Below are positions 34,436 through 46,470 of a stretch of 64,000 bases of DNA, in pieces. This DNA comes from Doryteuthis pealeii (taxonomy: Eukaryota > Mollusca > Cephalopoda > Myopsida > Loliginidae): assembly GCA_023376005.1 (NCBI GenBank), contig CM042151.1:73827707-73891706 (forward strand), read 5' to 3'. Below the pieces are notes generated by a model. That model searched no databases. It was not told the origin of the DNA and saw only the letters and a program-made list of their open reading frames with translations. Each line of letters starts with the position of its first letter. The stretch's first letter is position 1. Both the position numbers and the translations under genes were made by a program.

Positions 34436-37400
34436 ATGAAGAAAGATAGATGTAAACTAAAGTTTACAAGATTGAACATATTGACGGGAAGCAGACTCCA
34501 AAATAATGACTGCAAAATTAAAGAGACCAAAAAAAAAAAAAAAAAAGAATTAACCCATGAATCCCCCACTTATAAAATCCCCCATGTAGTCTGCACTTTT
34601 TTCTACATGCAAATTCATAAATCTAGCATTTAATCTAACCTAAACAATTATCAACTTGCTTGTCCCAGATGTAATGCTTCCTAAACTCCACCTCCCAAAA
34701 TACCGTACATACATTTTTAAGACCAATTTTCAAAAATTTTATAAAAATCAATTGTCAAGTGTCTGCATATTTATGGGCATACTTATTTATGTATCAACTA
34801 AAGAAAACTTATATTTAAAAAAAATAACATACAAGGTTTTATTAAAAACTAATATTTGAATGAATATATAAAAGTAAAAAAGTAAAGTCGTCGGGGTGGT
34901 TTAAAGTTAATATCAGCCAGACAGTGAGGGAGTCAATCCCTTTTCCCGCCTGTCGGCTGGGGTATTAGAATGCACCGACTGCACCTCTGCAGAGGGGTAT
35001 GACTCACCCGTGATGCTTAAGGATAGAACTCAGCTGGCTGAGCAATCCATGACTTGCAATACTCCACTTTAAGCTTTTCTTGGGCTAGACGGGCAGTCGG
35101 ATAGAACCCCTTCAATCAATCGGCTGGCCACATCAAGCCCTAGCTCCTATATCATTGCCCCAACCCTATTGCCCTTATGGCAACCCCCAGCCCTTTTATC
35201 ATATGGGTGCTAGAAGGCAGTGGCTGAGGATCTTCATGTCCTGGGAATGACATTAAACTCTATCTGATGGTGAGGTTCCAGTTCTGGAGGTTTGGGGAAT
35301 GTGGAGCACCCCTTCATCACCATTGCTCCCTGGTCCACTCTGACCCGGAGCGGTAGTACCTGTTAGGGTCCCATCTATGGGTTGAATAGAAAAACATGAG
35401 TTGATAAACAAAATTGTATTATGCATTAAGAATTAATTTATTTCACAACTTTGTCAGCATTAAATGACCCACCAAGGTTGATATGCCATAAAACAAAACA
35501 AACAATCCCCTTTTCACTAGAGTTAGACCAAGGAGATTGTTTTAGCATCTGAGGTGGAGCACCAGCCTTTATTGTACAGATTCCTTTGCTACTCATATCC
35601 TGAGTTGACGAGGGCCAGTATCAAACTTGGAACTTGTGGTTCCTAGGTGGATGCTCTACCAACTGTGCCCTTTCCTACCCCCCCCCCCGTATATAGTGTA
35701 CATATTCATGTAATTAACTTTTTTTCAACCAATTTTTCACCTCAAAAACTTTTATAAAATCAATTTTCAAGAGTCTGCATATTTATGGGCATACTTATTC
35801 ATGTATCAAATAAAGAAAAAACACATTTTTTAAAACTCATTTTTTCTATTTAACCCATAGATAAGACCCTAAAAGGTACTAACCACTCCGATTCAGAGTG
35901 GACCTTTGAGGAGTAATGGCGAGGGATTGGTACTCCACACACACCATAGCTCCAAAACTCTAACTTCAGCAATAAATGCATTTTAATGTCATATCCAGGA
36001 TACTGAAACCTCAGCCACTGCCTTCTATAATATGTATGATAAAAAGAGCTGGAGGTTTGACATTATAAAATAGGGGAAAATATATGGGGTGAAATAGACC
36101 TTCGAATCAACAAGCTCCCACCGATGGGGGAACCAAAAACAAGCAAGTTCTCCATCTTCTCACAAGCCAGACCCTCTGTTGGTCAACACATTCTTCATCT
36201 AGCAGCTGGAAAATCCGTCGTCGTAGTCGAAATAATCTTTAGCAGATCACATTTCCTATTTAGTTTTGTTTCTGTTTGACTAAAATCCATTTCTTTACTG
36301 AAAAGTGCTTCGTCGTCGACTGCTTCTGCTGACTGCCCAGTGCTCGACTCACTTGTTATTTTATGGGCATATTAGCCAAACATCCGGACACATCAGTCAA
36401 ACCTCATGTACGTCCAGTGCCCAAAGCGCATTTGTTTTTGCATGCGGGAGGACGTGAGTTCGATCCCGGCAGGCAAGACAATGTCTTGCTCTTTTTCCTT
36501 TTTCGTTCTCCGTCACAGACATAAGGGCAAAGGAGTTGGGACAATCATATAGGTGCTTTGGCTTGACATGACCAGCCGACTAATTTAGAGAAAATGTCAG
36601 AGTAATCAAGTGAATATAAACTGCGATTTAATATGAGACTTTTTGCCTGTATTATCAAAATATAAGAATAAATAAGTTCAAATTTTAGATTGCAAAAAGG
36701 CACCATGGAATTTCTGAAGGACCTCCTGGAAATATTGGTTTAAATTTATAAATACACTAGCAGTGGCCACCTGGTGTCACCTGGGTAGAGGGAGATTTTT
36801 TAAAGTTAGTACTGCAGATCCATTATTACTGAATCGTGAGTTGAATCCTCATGTGAGGCCCCATTTAAATCCCTATGTAAAAAAATAGACCTTGCATTGA
36901 TCCAGCTACCCTGAAAAGAAATGTTAATGTCTACTATCTAAAATATTAAATGAAAAAAAAATCCATGCTGTTATCATTTAAATTTTATTTTTTAATTATC
37001 TTCATGAATATAAATCAAATCTCTATTATTTTTAAAATCAAAAACCAAGCCCTGGTGATATTTAATGTGTATATATATTTACTTTGTCGTTAATTGTTTT
37101 ATTTTCAAAGTTTCCTCCAGACATACATATACACACAACTGCCCTTTATATATGCACTAGCAGCAGCTACCCGGCGTTGCCTGGGTAGAGTTTTTTTTTT
37201 AAAGTTAGTCCTGCAGATCCATTATTACTGAATCGTGAGTTGAATCCTCGTGTGATGCCCCATTTAAATCCCTATGTAAAAAAAATAGACCTTGCATTGA
37301 TCCAGCTACTCCGAAGAGAAATGTTAATGTCTACTATTTAAAAGAATGAAAAAATTTAAAAACAAACACTTGCTTTAACTATGATTTAATAAGATTAGTC

Positions 37401-37718
37401 ATCTTCAACATAGTCGCTTTGAAATTCTAATGCTGGTATTTTTTTTCTTTGTTATCATGTGGTACATGAATGAATTAAAGTCAATAATTTTTTTATTTTA
37501 TAAAAATATCAAGGTTGATTTTGTTTAAATAAAGAATGTGTTTTGGTGAAATTTATTGAAAATTTCTCTTAATTTTAAATGAGAAATAAGAAAAAGAAAA
37601 AAATCAACAAAAATTAATTTACATCTTATAATAAAAGAAATTCATACCTGTCTCATAATAATAATTTGTACACAAATTTATCAAGTATACGTAAAATATA
37701 TACATATTTTTTATTTAT

Positions 37719-38255
37719 TTAAATACAAGATATTTTATCACCTATAAATAAACAATCCTTATTATTGCATTCATAGTTATTTTTTGAATAAATCCTGGAA
37801 GCAGTACACTCAAAAAAGCAGTTGTATGGCCACTTATCTCCCATCTCACAAACCATCCAAGAAAGGCAAGCAAGAGTGGTTAGGTATTGTTGGAGAAGTA
37901 AGGACAAACTCATAAGTGACATTCTTCTATGGACTCTTGCAGAAATACTTCATTAAAAAATATCTTTCTTTCCAATATGGATCAGTATGAAAATAGAGTA
38001 TTATATTGTCAAATACATTTTTAACAATTATTGTTTGTTTGAGTCTCCTAAGGCAACAACTGCATTTTTATTTCATAGAAACCTCCACAGAAACATAAAT
38101 CAGTATAGCAAGTTCAGACATTTTTTTACCTTCATTGGTGATTGAGACGTGGACATTCTTGAGGTAATACAGATAATTTACTCTGGGGAAATTATTTTGG
38201 ATCCATTTGGAATTACCTGATGATGCTTTATATGCTATAACTAAAAACATCAACG
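37719..38255 (-). CDS. Copy C of the possible two-exon fragment
   Basis: The cysteine-rich block (37922-37719) is identical in translation to copy A. The first block (38245 down to about 38128) reads VIAYKASSGNSKWIQ and VHVSITNEG before GTAAAAA. That two copies keep the same short frame says little about coding, because they are nearly identical throughout. Confidence 0.3.
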
Positions 38256-38639
38256 TTAAAAATCATAAATTTCCATGGTAAAAAAAAAAGGTTAAAAATT
38301 TTCTCAACAACTGTGTGAAGTAGTAAATTAATATCAACATATATTCACCTCCAGTTGAATAGTACTAGGCCTTTATTAAGAGCTTGATTTAACTCTTAAC
38401 GTCCTATAATGCCTCATTCCACCCAGCCAGAAGTCACATTCATTTTCCTAAGCTACCCCAAACAATAGCCCTTGTTTAAATGTAATATTAAGCATTTAGA
38501 AGTCTTTGATTTAAGGGAAATAACAGGTAACTTTAAATGAAAAGGACATTTTTAGCCATTTATTGATAAATCCTTTTAGGAATGGGACTCTGGACTTAGA
38601 AAATTCTCAACAGGATGTTAAGAGTTAAAGACAGATTTT

Positions 38640-39770
38640 CAAAGCTGGAATAAAAACTATAGCTTAGAGTTAAGGGCTAGGAATAAGGACTCAAGTTTAG
38701 TGTTAAGAGCTAAACTTTTAAATATGTTCCAGAAATTTAAATAGTCTAAAAGGTTCAAAATTAATGATACCAGAGTTCAATGGCTGTTTTATGATGTTTA
38801 TTTTTCTCAAATGTTTGCAGAAATTCTTTAACCAATATCTTTGTTTCTAAAATTCACCAATAGGAAAATAGAAAATATAATTGAATTATATTGTCAAATA
38901 CATTTTTCTATGATTATTGTTCGTTGGAGTCTCCTAAGGCAACAAAAGAACCAGCACTAAACATTGTAAAGTTGTCTTAAAATCTTAGCCTGAATTCAAC
39001 AATTCCACCGGATATCAGAGTTCAATGGGTGTTTTAAGAAGTGTATCTGCCAAGGAATCACTAGGTTCCAGGTTCAATGCTGGCCCTTGCCAACTCGGCA
39101 CATTAGTAGCGCAGACTGTAATCTGATCTGTATGGTAAAGTGGGCAGCTTAGCTTAGAGTTAAGGGCTAGGAATAAGGACTCAAGTTTAGCGATAAGAGC
39201 TAAACTTTTAAATACATTCATGGAATAAAAAGTCCAAAAGGTTTAAAATTAAGGATACCAGAGTTCAATGAGTGTTTTATGATATTTATTGATGTCAAAT
39301 TAGAGCCTTGCAGAAATTCTTCTTTAAAAAATATCTGTTTCCAAAATGGAACAATATGAAAATAGAGTATTGAATTATATTGTCAAATACATTTGTCAAC
39401 AATTAATGACCAGAGTTTGAATTCACTTACTATGATTTTGTAGCTGAGCACATCAACCATTACACAACTACTATGGGAAGTAGTAAATTAATGTCAACAT
39501 ATGCTCACCTACAGTTGAATAGTACAAGGCATTTATTAAGAGCTAGATTTAATGACAGATTTTCAAAGCTGGAATTAAAAACTATAGCTTAAAAGTTAAG
39601 GGCTAGGAATAAAGACTTAAGTTTAGTGTTAAGGGCTAAACATTTAAATTTTTTTAGGAAGCTCAGAGTCCAAAAGGTTCAAAATTAAAGGGTTATATTT
39701 AAGAGGTTAAAGTTTAGTGTCAAAGGTTTCAACAGTAGATATAGTTTCATATTCACTTCTAACAATTTCT
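38640..39770 (+). repeat. Degenerate low-copy tandem repeat, unit about 450-500 bases
   Basis: AGTTAAGGGCTAGGAATAAG with GACTCAAGTTTAG begins units near 38666, 39158 and 39595. Later parts (ACCAGAGTTCAATG, TATTGTCAAATACATTT) also recur. The fold-back loop at 12991-13087 lies inside the first unit. A tRNA-SINE fragment interrupts the array at about 39045-39150 (CTAGGTTCCAGGTTCAATGC). Confidence 0.6.
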
Positions 39771-39774
39771 TTTT

Positions 39775-39965
39775 ATGGTAAAAATAATTTCCAGTGCATT
39801 TTTTCAGTAAAAATCATTTTCAATGCATTCTTATAGTAAAAATCATTGTCCAATACATTTTTATAGTAAAAATCATTTCTAATGCATTTTTATAATAAAA
39901 ATCATTGTCCAATGCATTTTTATGGTAAAAGTCATTCCAAATGCATTCTCATGGTAAAAATGTTA
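39775..39965 (+). repeat. Tandem array, unit about 29-30 bases
   Basis: The unit CAATGCATTTTTATAGTAAA plus AATCATTGTC recurs about six times with drift. The same unit is at 40675-40785, and a close relative is at 46725-46920. The DNA from 39965 to 40675 holds no gene that I can support. Confidence 0.8.
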
Positions 39966-40674
39966 GACCTCAAGAAATGATATTAAGTTTGAAATATTGA
40001 CAACCAAATTTCAACTGTAGAATTTTGGGTTCTGTTAACATTTTGTTGTCATTGATTTCTGCACTTATTTACACTATGTTTTTCCTTGACAGTGTCAGGC
40101 ATAAATCCGGCTAAACATAAAATTTACGCTTTTATTAGCAAATTGATTTAGATATTTTACAATGCCCCCTGTTTAAAATAAATACTTTTTTCATTGAATT
40201 TGTATAAATTTCAATTGAATTTTGACAAGACACAAACTCAAATTTCAAAATAATTTTCTTATATTGTACAAATTCAATTGAAAAAAAAGTTGTCTGAGTT
40301 CTTATTTATGTTTTTATTGGGTGGGGTCATTGTAAAATCAAAAAGACAGAGCACACAACATGAAAATTGTTTTTAAATTTGAGTTTATGTTTTGTACAAA
40401 TATTATTGAAAAAAAAACAACATTTTATCTGGGGAGGGGAGATTGTAAAATACTTACAGATAAAAGGCGAGGGTGAGGAGGTGCATTGTAAAATATCCAC
40501 ATTAATTTGCCAATAAAAAGCAAGAAACATAGCATAGTAAATATCTAGGTTTGGTCAGATTTTCACCTGACACCATCAAGAAAAAACATAGTGTAAATAA
40601 GAGCAGGAATCCGGGATGACAAAATGTTATTAGACCAGAATTTGGTATCAGATTCAAAGACACTGAAAAATTGT

Positions 40675-40785
40675 CCAATGCATTTTTATAGTAAAAATCA
40701 TTGTCCAATGCATTTTATAGTAAAAATCATTGTCCAATGCATTTTTATAGTAAAATCATTTTCCAATGCATTTTTATAGTAAAGG
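40675..40785 (+). repeat. Second array of the 29-30-base unit
   Basis: Four units of TCCAATGCATTTTTATAGTA lie just past the 3' end of the 653-residue zinc-finger gene, about 70 bases from its stop codon. Confidence 0.8.
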
Positions 40786-40850
40786 GTCTCTTTATCAAAT
40801 TTTCAAGAGCATAAACCTCACCATGATCTTTTGCTAACATCTTTGAAAGC

Positions 40851-42812
40851 TTAATGTTTATGTTTTTTTGCCATATGAGTCTTCATGTGGGATTTCAAAA
40901 CTACTTTGCGAGTGAAATCTTTGCTGCACACATTACAATGAAAGGGTTTTTCTCCATTATGCTTTTTCATAAGGACCTTTTCTGTGGTCTTGCTGGGGGA
41001 ACCTTTGTCACACACTATACAGCAAAAAGGTGATTTTTCTCTATGATTGGCTGCATGTCTTTTTAAATGGTGTTTGTGAGAGAAAGACTTTTCACACACA
41101 TTACACTGAAAGACTGTTGCTTCGGTATGAGTTTTGACGTGTCTTTTCAATGCAACATATGTGCTGAAAGAATTCTCACAGATTTGGCAGGGAAAATGCG
41201 CTTTCTTTGAATGTTTTCGCATGTGGATCTGTAAAGTAGACTTGTACGGAAAAGATTTGTCGCACACTTCGCATTTTAAAAGTTTTTCACCAGTGTGGTA
41301 CCGCATGTGTGTTTTTAAGCTTTGATTTTGAGAGAAACCCTTTCCACACTGTTCACACTCAAACGGCTTTTTCTTTAAGTGTGTTCGCATATGCACTTTT
41401 AATTTTGAATTTAAAGGAAAAGTCTTCCCACAGGTTTCACAAGAAAAACGTTTTGACACTCTGTGTGTTTTCAGGTGGATTTTTAAGCTAGAATTCAATG
41501 GGAAAACCTTTCCACAGGTCTCACAGGAAAAACACGTTTCCACTTTGTGTGTTCTCATGTGAATATTTAAGGCAGGCTTTTGAGAGAAAGCTTTTTCACA
41601 CACCTTACAGACATAAGGCTTTTCCATCGTGTGAGTCCTTTTGTGAATTTTAAGAGTAGATTTTTCTGAGAAAAACCTCCCACACATCTCACAAAGAAAA
41701 GGTTTTTCTTTAGTATGTGTCCTCAAATGAGTTTGTAAATGCATTTTTTGAATAAAATCTTTTCCACAAACCTCACAGTGAAAGGGTCTTTCTCTGGTAT
41801 GTGTTTTCTTGTGATCTTTCAGCTCCACATCTAGATAAAAAGATCTACCACACACATCACAGTGGTATGGTTTGTCCACTGTATGTGATCCTTCATGAAT
41901 TTTTAAGACACTTTTCCGAACGAAAGATTTTCCACACACTTCACATGAGAAGGGTTTGTCTCCTGAGTGAGTTTTCATGTGCCAGTTTAAGGAAGACTTT
42001 CTATAGAAACCCTTAGAACATATTTCACAATGGAAACCTTTTAATTCAGTGTGGGTTCTGATATGGCTTTTCAATTGAGCATCTGTTCCAAATGATTTTT
42101 CACATTTTTCACATTGAAATGGCTTTTCAGTTGAATGTGTTCGCAAGTGATCTTTTAACTTAGAATTGTTAGCAAAAGCTTTGCCACAATCTGAACAAGG
42201 AAATGGTTTTTCTCCAGTGTGGACTTTCATATGGCTATTCAAATTAGCCATTTGAACAAAGTCTCTTCCACATTCTTTGCATTCAAAGGGTCTTTCTCCA
42301 GTGTGTTGTCTCATGTGACATTTCAAGCCAGAGATTTGAGTGAAAGATTTACCACACACTTGACATGAAAAGGGCCTTTCTCCTGTATGGGTCCTCATAT
42401 GAGTTTGCAAGATACTTTTGCAGGCAAAAGCTTTGCTGCATACCTCACAATTAAAACGTTTTTCTTTTGTGTGTGTTCTTATATGTCTTTTTAAGGCAGC
42501 CCAATCAGGTAGAATTTTTTTGCACCATTCGCAAGGAACGTATGTTTGTTCACTATGGGTTTTCATATGAATTTGCAAATCAGAATTTTTATCAAAAGGT
42601 TTTCTACACACTTCACATTTGTAGGTAGTTTGCTGTTCTTCATTTACTGTAAGATTGTCTTTCGATGAGTATGTTCTTCCAGTAATTTCTCCCTGGGAGG
42701 TTTTCTCTGTGCCATGCCTTATTAGATGTACAATAAAGAGAGAATGTTCTGAAAAATATTCATTGCAATCTTCACAGTGGTATTTCTGTTCATCCAAGGG
42801 AGAATCCATCAT
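40851..42812 (-). CDS. C2H2 zinc-finger protein, 22 fingers, intact
   Basis: 653 residues, probably a nuclear sequence-specific DNA-binding protein. Start ATG 42812 (MMDSPLDEQKYHCEDCNEYF; the second ATG is equally possible). An acceptor TTTTTACAG ends at 42848 (minus), 36 bases upstream. Finger 1 (CEDCNEYF to HLIRH) is followed by a finger-less spacer of about 30 residues, then 21 tandem fingers with TGEKPF-like linkers, several of them diverged (STEKPF, ELKGF, VSKRF). Finger 21 (CIVCDKGSPSK, LMKKH) has lost a His. All others keep both Cys and both His. No KRAB, BTB, SCAN or ZAD domain is seen. The N-terminal finger plus spacer matches that of the gene at 3255 (LFIxHL, EKT, SSK), so they are paralogues in opposite orientation. 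Confidence 0.93.
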   Translation of the reverse strand: MMDSPLDEQKYHCEDCNEYFSEHSLFIVHLIRHGTEKTSQGEITGRTYSSKDNLTVNEEQQTTYKCEVCRKPFDKNSDLQIHMKTHSEQTYVPCEWCKKILPDWAALKRHIRTHTKEKRFNCEVCSKAFACKSILQTHMRTHTGERPFSCQVCGKSFTQISGLKCHMRQHTGERPFECKECGRDFVQMANLNSHMKVHTGEKPFPCSDCGKAFANNSKLKDHLRTHSTEKPFQCEKCEKSFGTDAQLKSHIRTHTELKGFHCEICSKGFYRKSSLNWHMKTHSGDKPFSCEVCGKSFVRKSVLKIHEGSHTVDKPYHCDVCGRSFYLDVELKDHKKTHTRERPFHCEVCGKDFIQKMHLQTHLRTHTKEKPFLCEMCGRFFSEKSTLKIHKRTHTMEKPYVCKVCEKAFSQKPALNIHMRTHKVETCFSCETCGKVFPLNSSLKIHLKTHRVSKRFSCETCGKTFPLNSKLKVHMRTHLKKKPFECEQCGKGFSQNQSLKTHMRYHTGEKLLKCEVCDKSFPYKSTLQIHMRKHSKKAHFPCQICENSFSTYVALKRHVKTHTEATVFQCNVCEKSFSHKHHLKRHAANHREKSPFCCIVCDKGSPSKTTEKVLMKKHNGEKPFHCNVCSKDFTRKVVLKSHMKTHMAKKHKH

Positions 42813-42839
42813 TGTTTATTTCCCTTATTGTTTCAGCAA

Positions 42840-42850
42840 ACTGTATTCTG
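42840..42850 (-). promoter_or_regulatory. 3' splice acceptor of the 653-residue zinc-finger gene
   Basis: Minus strand TTTTTTTTAACTTTTTACAG, then AATACAG. The AG is 42849-42848. This is the same arrangement as at 3190: acceptor, short leader, whole coding region in one exon. Confidence 0.6.
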
Positions 42851-43005
42851 TAAAAAGTTAAAAAAAACATGAATAGAGATTAATAAGACATTACATAAAT
42901 TATTTATAAAATAAGGCATGACATTCCCAAACATATTAAAAGCAATCCTATATATAATTTTATAAGAGTACACAAACAATGTTTGAGATGGCGATAGCCG
43001 ACAAT

Positions 43006-43131
43006 TTTTGGGAGAATATGTGCTTAATTGAAGTCATACCTAATTTTAAAATTAATTAGTTGATAATTCATTATCAACTAATTAATTTTCAAATTAGGTA
43101 TGACTTCAATTAAGCACATAGTCTCCCAAAA
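43006..43131. mobile_element. Hairpin MITE, arms about 61 bases with a 4-base loop
   Basis: TTTTGGGAGAATATGTGCTT (43006) pairs with AAGCACATAGTCTCCCAAAA (43112-43131). The centre is TTGATAA, TTCA, TTATCAA. A few mismatches only, so the copy is young. Confidence 0.85.
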
Positions 43132-43183
43132 TATAATTTTATATAAAAAATAACATTAAAATAAGTGTAATATTTTTATGTTG

Positions 43184-43370
43184 GCTCTTCTCAGTCGGTA
43201 TAGTGTCTGGCTAGGAACCACAAGGTTCCTGGTTTGATACTGGCCCTCACCAACTCAGCATATGAGTAGCACAGGGATCTGTGCAGGTAAAGTAAGGAGC
43301 TGATGGTAGGTGTGGCGCTCTACCTCAGATGTAAAAAAAAACAACTTTGGCCAAGTGTATTTACAATCCC
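43184..43370 (+). repeat. tRNA-derived SINE
   Basis: Box A region CTCAGTCGGTATAGTGTCTGG, box B region GGTTCCTGGTTTGATACTGG, then the CTCACCAACTCAGCATATGAG and CTACCTCAGATG tail. It has lost the last part of the tail. Confidence 0.8.
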
Positions 43371-43496
43371 TGCTAAAAGTAAAAAAGGAAGAGATTGATA
43401 AAAGACATTATGTAAATTATTTATAAAATAACGTATGAGTATGAACATATGGTCCCACCCATAAAAACTTTGTTTCACAAATACAATTGTACCTTG

Positions 43497-43757
43497 ACTT
43501 ACAATAGGGCCATTTTAGCTTAGTCGGTAGAGCGTCTGACTAGGAATCACAAGATTCCTGGTTCGATACTCGCCCTCATCGACTCATATGATTAGCACAG
43601 GGATCTGTGGGAGTAAAGTAAGGAGCTGATGGTAGGTGTGGCGCTCCACCTCAGATGCAAAAACTTGGTCTAGTGCTAGCGAAAAGGGGATAGACCCCCT
43701 TGCTCTCTGACTGATACCAACTTTAGGCCACCCTAACGCCTTTACTTTTTTACTTAC
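43497..43757 (+). repeat. tRNA-derived SINE, best-preserved copy
   Basis: TTAGCTTAGTCGGTAGAGCG (box A) and CTGGTTCGATACTCGCCC (box B, GGTTCGATAC) are intact. The body has CTCATCGACTCATATG, and the tail includes GATACCAACTTTAGGCCACC and CCTTTACTTTTTTACTTAC. By eye the head is closest to tRNA-Lys. Helices of the anticodon arm are not kept, so it is not a tRNA gene. Confidence 0.85.
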
Positions 43758-43959
43758 TTGACTAACAAGTTTAATTAGTTCCACTCATATATCAAATCAA
43801 TTTTGCATATTGAAATCAACTGAAATGCCATTAAGCCATTCCAGCCCCCTCAAAATACCCACATTTTTCTGTTACATTTTCTTAAATAAGAAAAATATTC
43901 TTGTATTGTACAAAAACATAATAAAATATCTTGTTGGATATTCAATTTTTTTTAAAACT

Positions 43960-44425
43960 CAATTTTTATTTATAAACATTTTTAAAAACCCATTTTTATG
44001 ATCTATTTAACCCATACATGATATGCTAACAGGTGCTATCACTTTGGGTCAGCTCCGAGTAGAATTTCACCACCAGATGCAGTTTAACATCATACCAAGG
44101 ACATTAAGACTCTCAGCTACTGCCTTCTAGTACAGATATGATAAAAAGGGTTCAGGGTTTGCCATATAAGCAATAAAGTCAGGACAATCATATAGGTGCT
44201 AGGGTTTGATGTGACCAGGCAATTGATCAGAGGTTACCTTTCTGACTCCGCGTCTAGACCAAGTAAGTGCCAAAGTGGAATCATAGCCAGTTCAGTCACT
44301 AGGATTCCGTCCTTAAGCATCATGGGTTGCCACCCAAGTCCAATAAATAGCACCATTGACGTGAGGGGGTTCACCCCTCTGCAGTGGTGCAGTTTGTGTA
44401 TGCTACAGTCCCAGATGACATCATG
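43960..44425 (+). repeat. Dispersed repeat R1, diverged copy
   Basis: CTATTTAACCCATACATGAT, GCAGTTTAACATCATACC, GGTTTGATGTGACCAGGC and CCCTCTGCAGTGGTGCAG in the usual order. It has a deletion between the GGTGCTATCAC block and CACCAGATGC. No gene from 44425 to 44765. Confidence 0.75.
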
Positions 44426-44764
44426 GGTTATCTTTAGGAATTTTATTCTTCACTAAGGACACATGGAACTGTCTCTTTAGATGAATATATCCAAGGTAAT
44501 TGCACACAATAATAAATATGAATAAAACATTTTAAAGCAAAAAAAACAAAACCTCAACACTTATTGAATTCTTTTTTCAAAATTTACATACTTGCGACCT
44601 TATGTCACATCCTACCTGTGGCTTGGCTAATGGGTTGTGTACTAGAAACCATATAACTGTGCAAACAAATTAATATTATTAACAGTCCCCAACACCATTG
44701 AGGCCTATTTTGTGTTTAAACTCATTATATCAGGGTCAGAAATATTTCTTCTGCATATAAAATA

Positions 44765-45195
44765 TATTTGTTGGGTTGTCTTCCCTTTACATGGAAGAGT
44801 TATCTTCCCTCTGGGTTCCCGTTTTTGACCACCAGGGTTTTTTTGTGTTTAAGCACCTGTTTCGAACTCTCTTCCTCTCTCTTGCTTCTCAGGAATTGAC
44901 AACTATGGGTTAGACACTTGTCTACACCCTCCCTGTGTAGGGGTTCTCACATCTCACACCGACATTAATAAGTGACTATCTTAAGGACTCTACATAACCC
45001 CTCATTACATCTATGTCTAGTTATATCTACTTTGTATCTTATTCCTTTCATGTGTCATTCACATGTACATTATGTATCTTTGTCATGTACATGTATTCTA
45101 TGTTATAAATGTTTCTCCATGTGCTTATATCAAAGTCCATGTTATGTTTAACACCCTTGTCAGAGTTGTTTGTTTCAACCAATTATAATTTATAT
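44765..45195 (+). repeat. Dispersed repeat R2
   Basis: TTGTTGGGTTGTCTTCCCTT, GGTTAGACACTTGTCTACACC and CTCCATGTGCTTATATCAAAG recur in the same order at 56530-56965 (minus). That copy also ends in GTTGTTTGTTTCAACCA. Neither copy keeps an open frame that the other shares, so coding is unlikely. Confidence 0.7.
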
Positions 45196-45289
45196 TATAA
45201 CTTTGAACCCAACATATTTTTCTCTTATCTCCAATACCAACAAAGCATTGTGTTAAAAAAAAGCCTCAATGGTATCGTGGACATAATTA

Positions 45290-45738
45290 CTTGAAGCCAT
45301 ATAATTGTTAGTATTAGATAGAAATATTTGAAACCATATAGCTGTGTGCAAATTATTTGAATTAGATAAGAATATTTGAAACCATATAGCTGTGTGCAAA
45401 TTATTTTAATTAGATAAGAATATTTGAAACCATATAGCTGTGTGCAAATTATTTGAATTAGATAAGAATATTTGAAACCATATAGCTGTGTGCAAATTAT
45501 TTGAATTAGATAAGAATATTTGAAACCATATAGCTGTGTGCAAATTATTTGAATTAGATAAGAATATTTGATATCATATAGCTGTGTGCAAATTATTTGA
45601 ATTAGATAAGAATATTTGAAACCATATAGCTGTGTGCAAATTATTTGAATTAGATGAGAATATTTGAAACCATATAGCTGTGTGCAAATTATTTGAATTC
45701 GATAAGAATATTTGATATCATATAACTTAGTGCAAAAA
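45290..45738 (+). repeat. Tandem array, 48-base unit, about nine copies
   Basis: Unit AAGAATATTTGAAACCATAT, AGCTGTGTGCAAATTATTTG, AATTAGAT. Units 2 to 5 are almost identical. The later units alternate ACC and ATC variants (GAAACC, GATATC). The first and last units are eroded. Confidence 0.93.
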
Positions 45739-45894
45739 AATCATTTAAGAAACATCTACACAAAAAATGTAAATATAAATGTATAATAAAACACATAAAA
45801 ATTACATATTTAGAAAGATTATTTTTCAGCCACATGATATTCTAAGACTGGAGCAGAAATATGTGAGAAATTGTGAGTTAAACTAATTAAGTTT

Positions 45895-46470
45895 GATTTG
45901 GTTTGTTTTGTTTACGGCATATCAACCTCTGTGGGTCATTTAATGCTGACAAAGTTGTGAAATAAATTCATTCTCAAGGCATAATACAATTTTGTTTATA
46001 AACCCATGTTTTTCTATTCAACCCATAGATGGGACCCTAACAGGTACTACCACTCCGGATCAGAGTGGACCAGGGAGCAATTGTAATGAAGGGGTGCTTC
46101 ACATTCCCCAAACCTCAAGAACTGAAACCTCACCATCAGATAGAGTTTAATGTCATTTCCAGGACATGTAGACCCTCAGCCACCGCCTTCTAGCACCCAT
46201 ATGATAAGAAGGATTGGGGGTTGCCATAAGAGCAATAGGGTTGGGGCAATCATATAGGTGCTAGGGTTTGATGTGGCCAGTCAATTGATTGGAGGGGGCC
46301 TCTCCGACCGCCCGTCTAGCCCCAAAAAGCCTAAAGTGGAATATTGCAAGTCATGGACTGCTCAGCTACCTGGGTTCTATCCTTAAGCATCACGGGTTGC
46401 CACCCACGGCCAACAGGTGGCCCCATTGGGGGAGTCTTACCCCTCTGCAGAGGTGCATTCTAACTCTTAG
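45895..46470 (+). repeat. Dispersed repeat R1, full-length copy
   Basis: From TTTACGGCATATCAACCTCT (45911) to CCTCTGCAGAGGTGCATTC (46441). A further 5' fragment (CATATCAACTTTTTGTGGG and ATTTAACCCATTGC) follows at 46525-46615. Confidence 0.8.

Larger units (their letters stand above)
27671..38766 (+). repeat. Copy C: third copy of the 11-kb unit, same direction as arm A
   Basis: It matches A from 1660 to 13087. Before 27671 the flank is different, and after 38766 it continues into sequence absent from A. It is 331 bases shorter than A, of which about 313 are the missing 7735-8045 segment. Single-base differences occur, some in homopolymers. R1 copies at 32395-32890, 34905-35490 (minus) and 35835-36060 (plus), the tRNA-SINE at 35505-35680 (minus) and the paired repeats near 36760 and 37155 keep A's order. 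Confidence 0.92.

Noticed and set aside
45290..45738. Regularly repeated 48-base unit, considered as a CRISPR-like array
   Set aside because: The repeats are contiguous with no unique spacers, and the context is eukaryotic.
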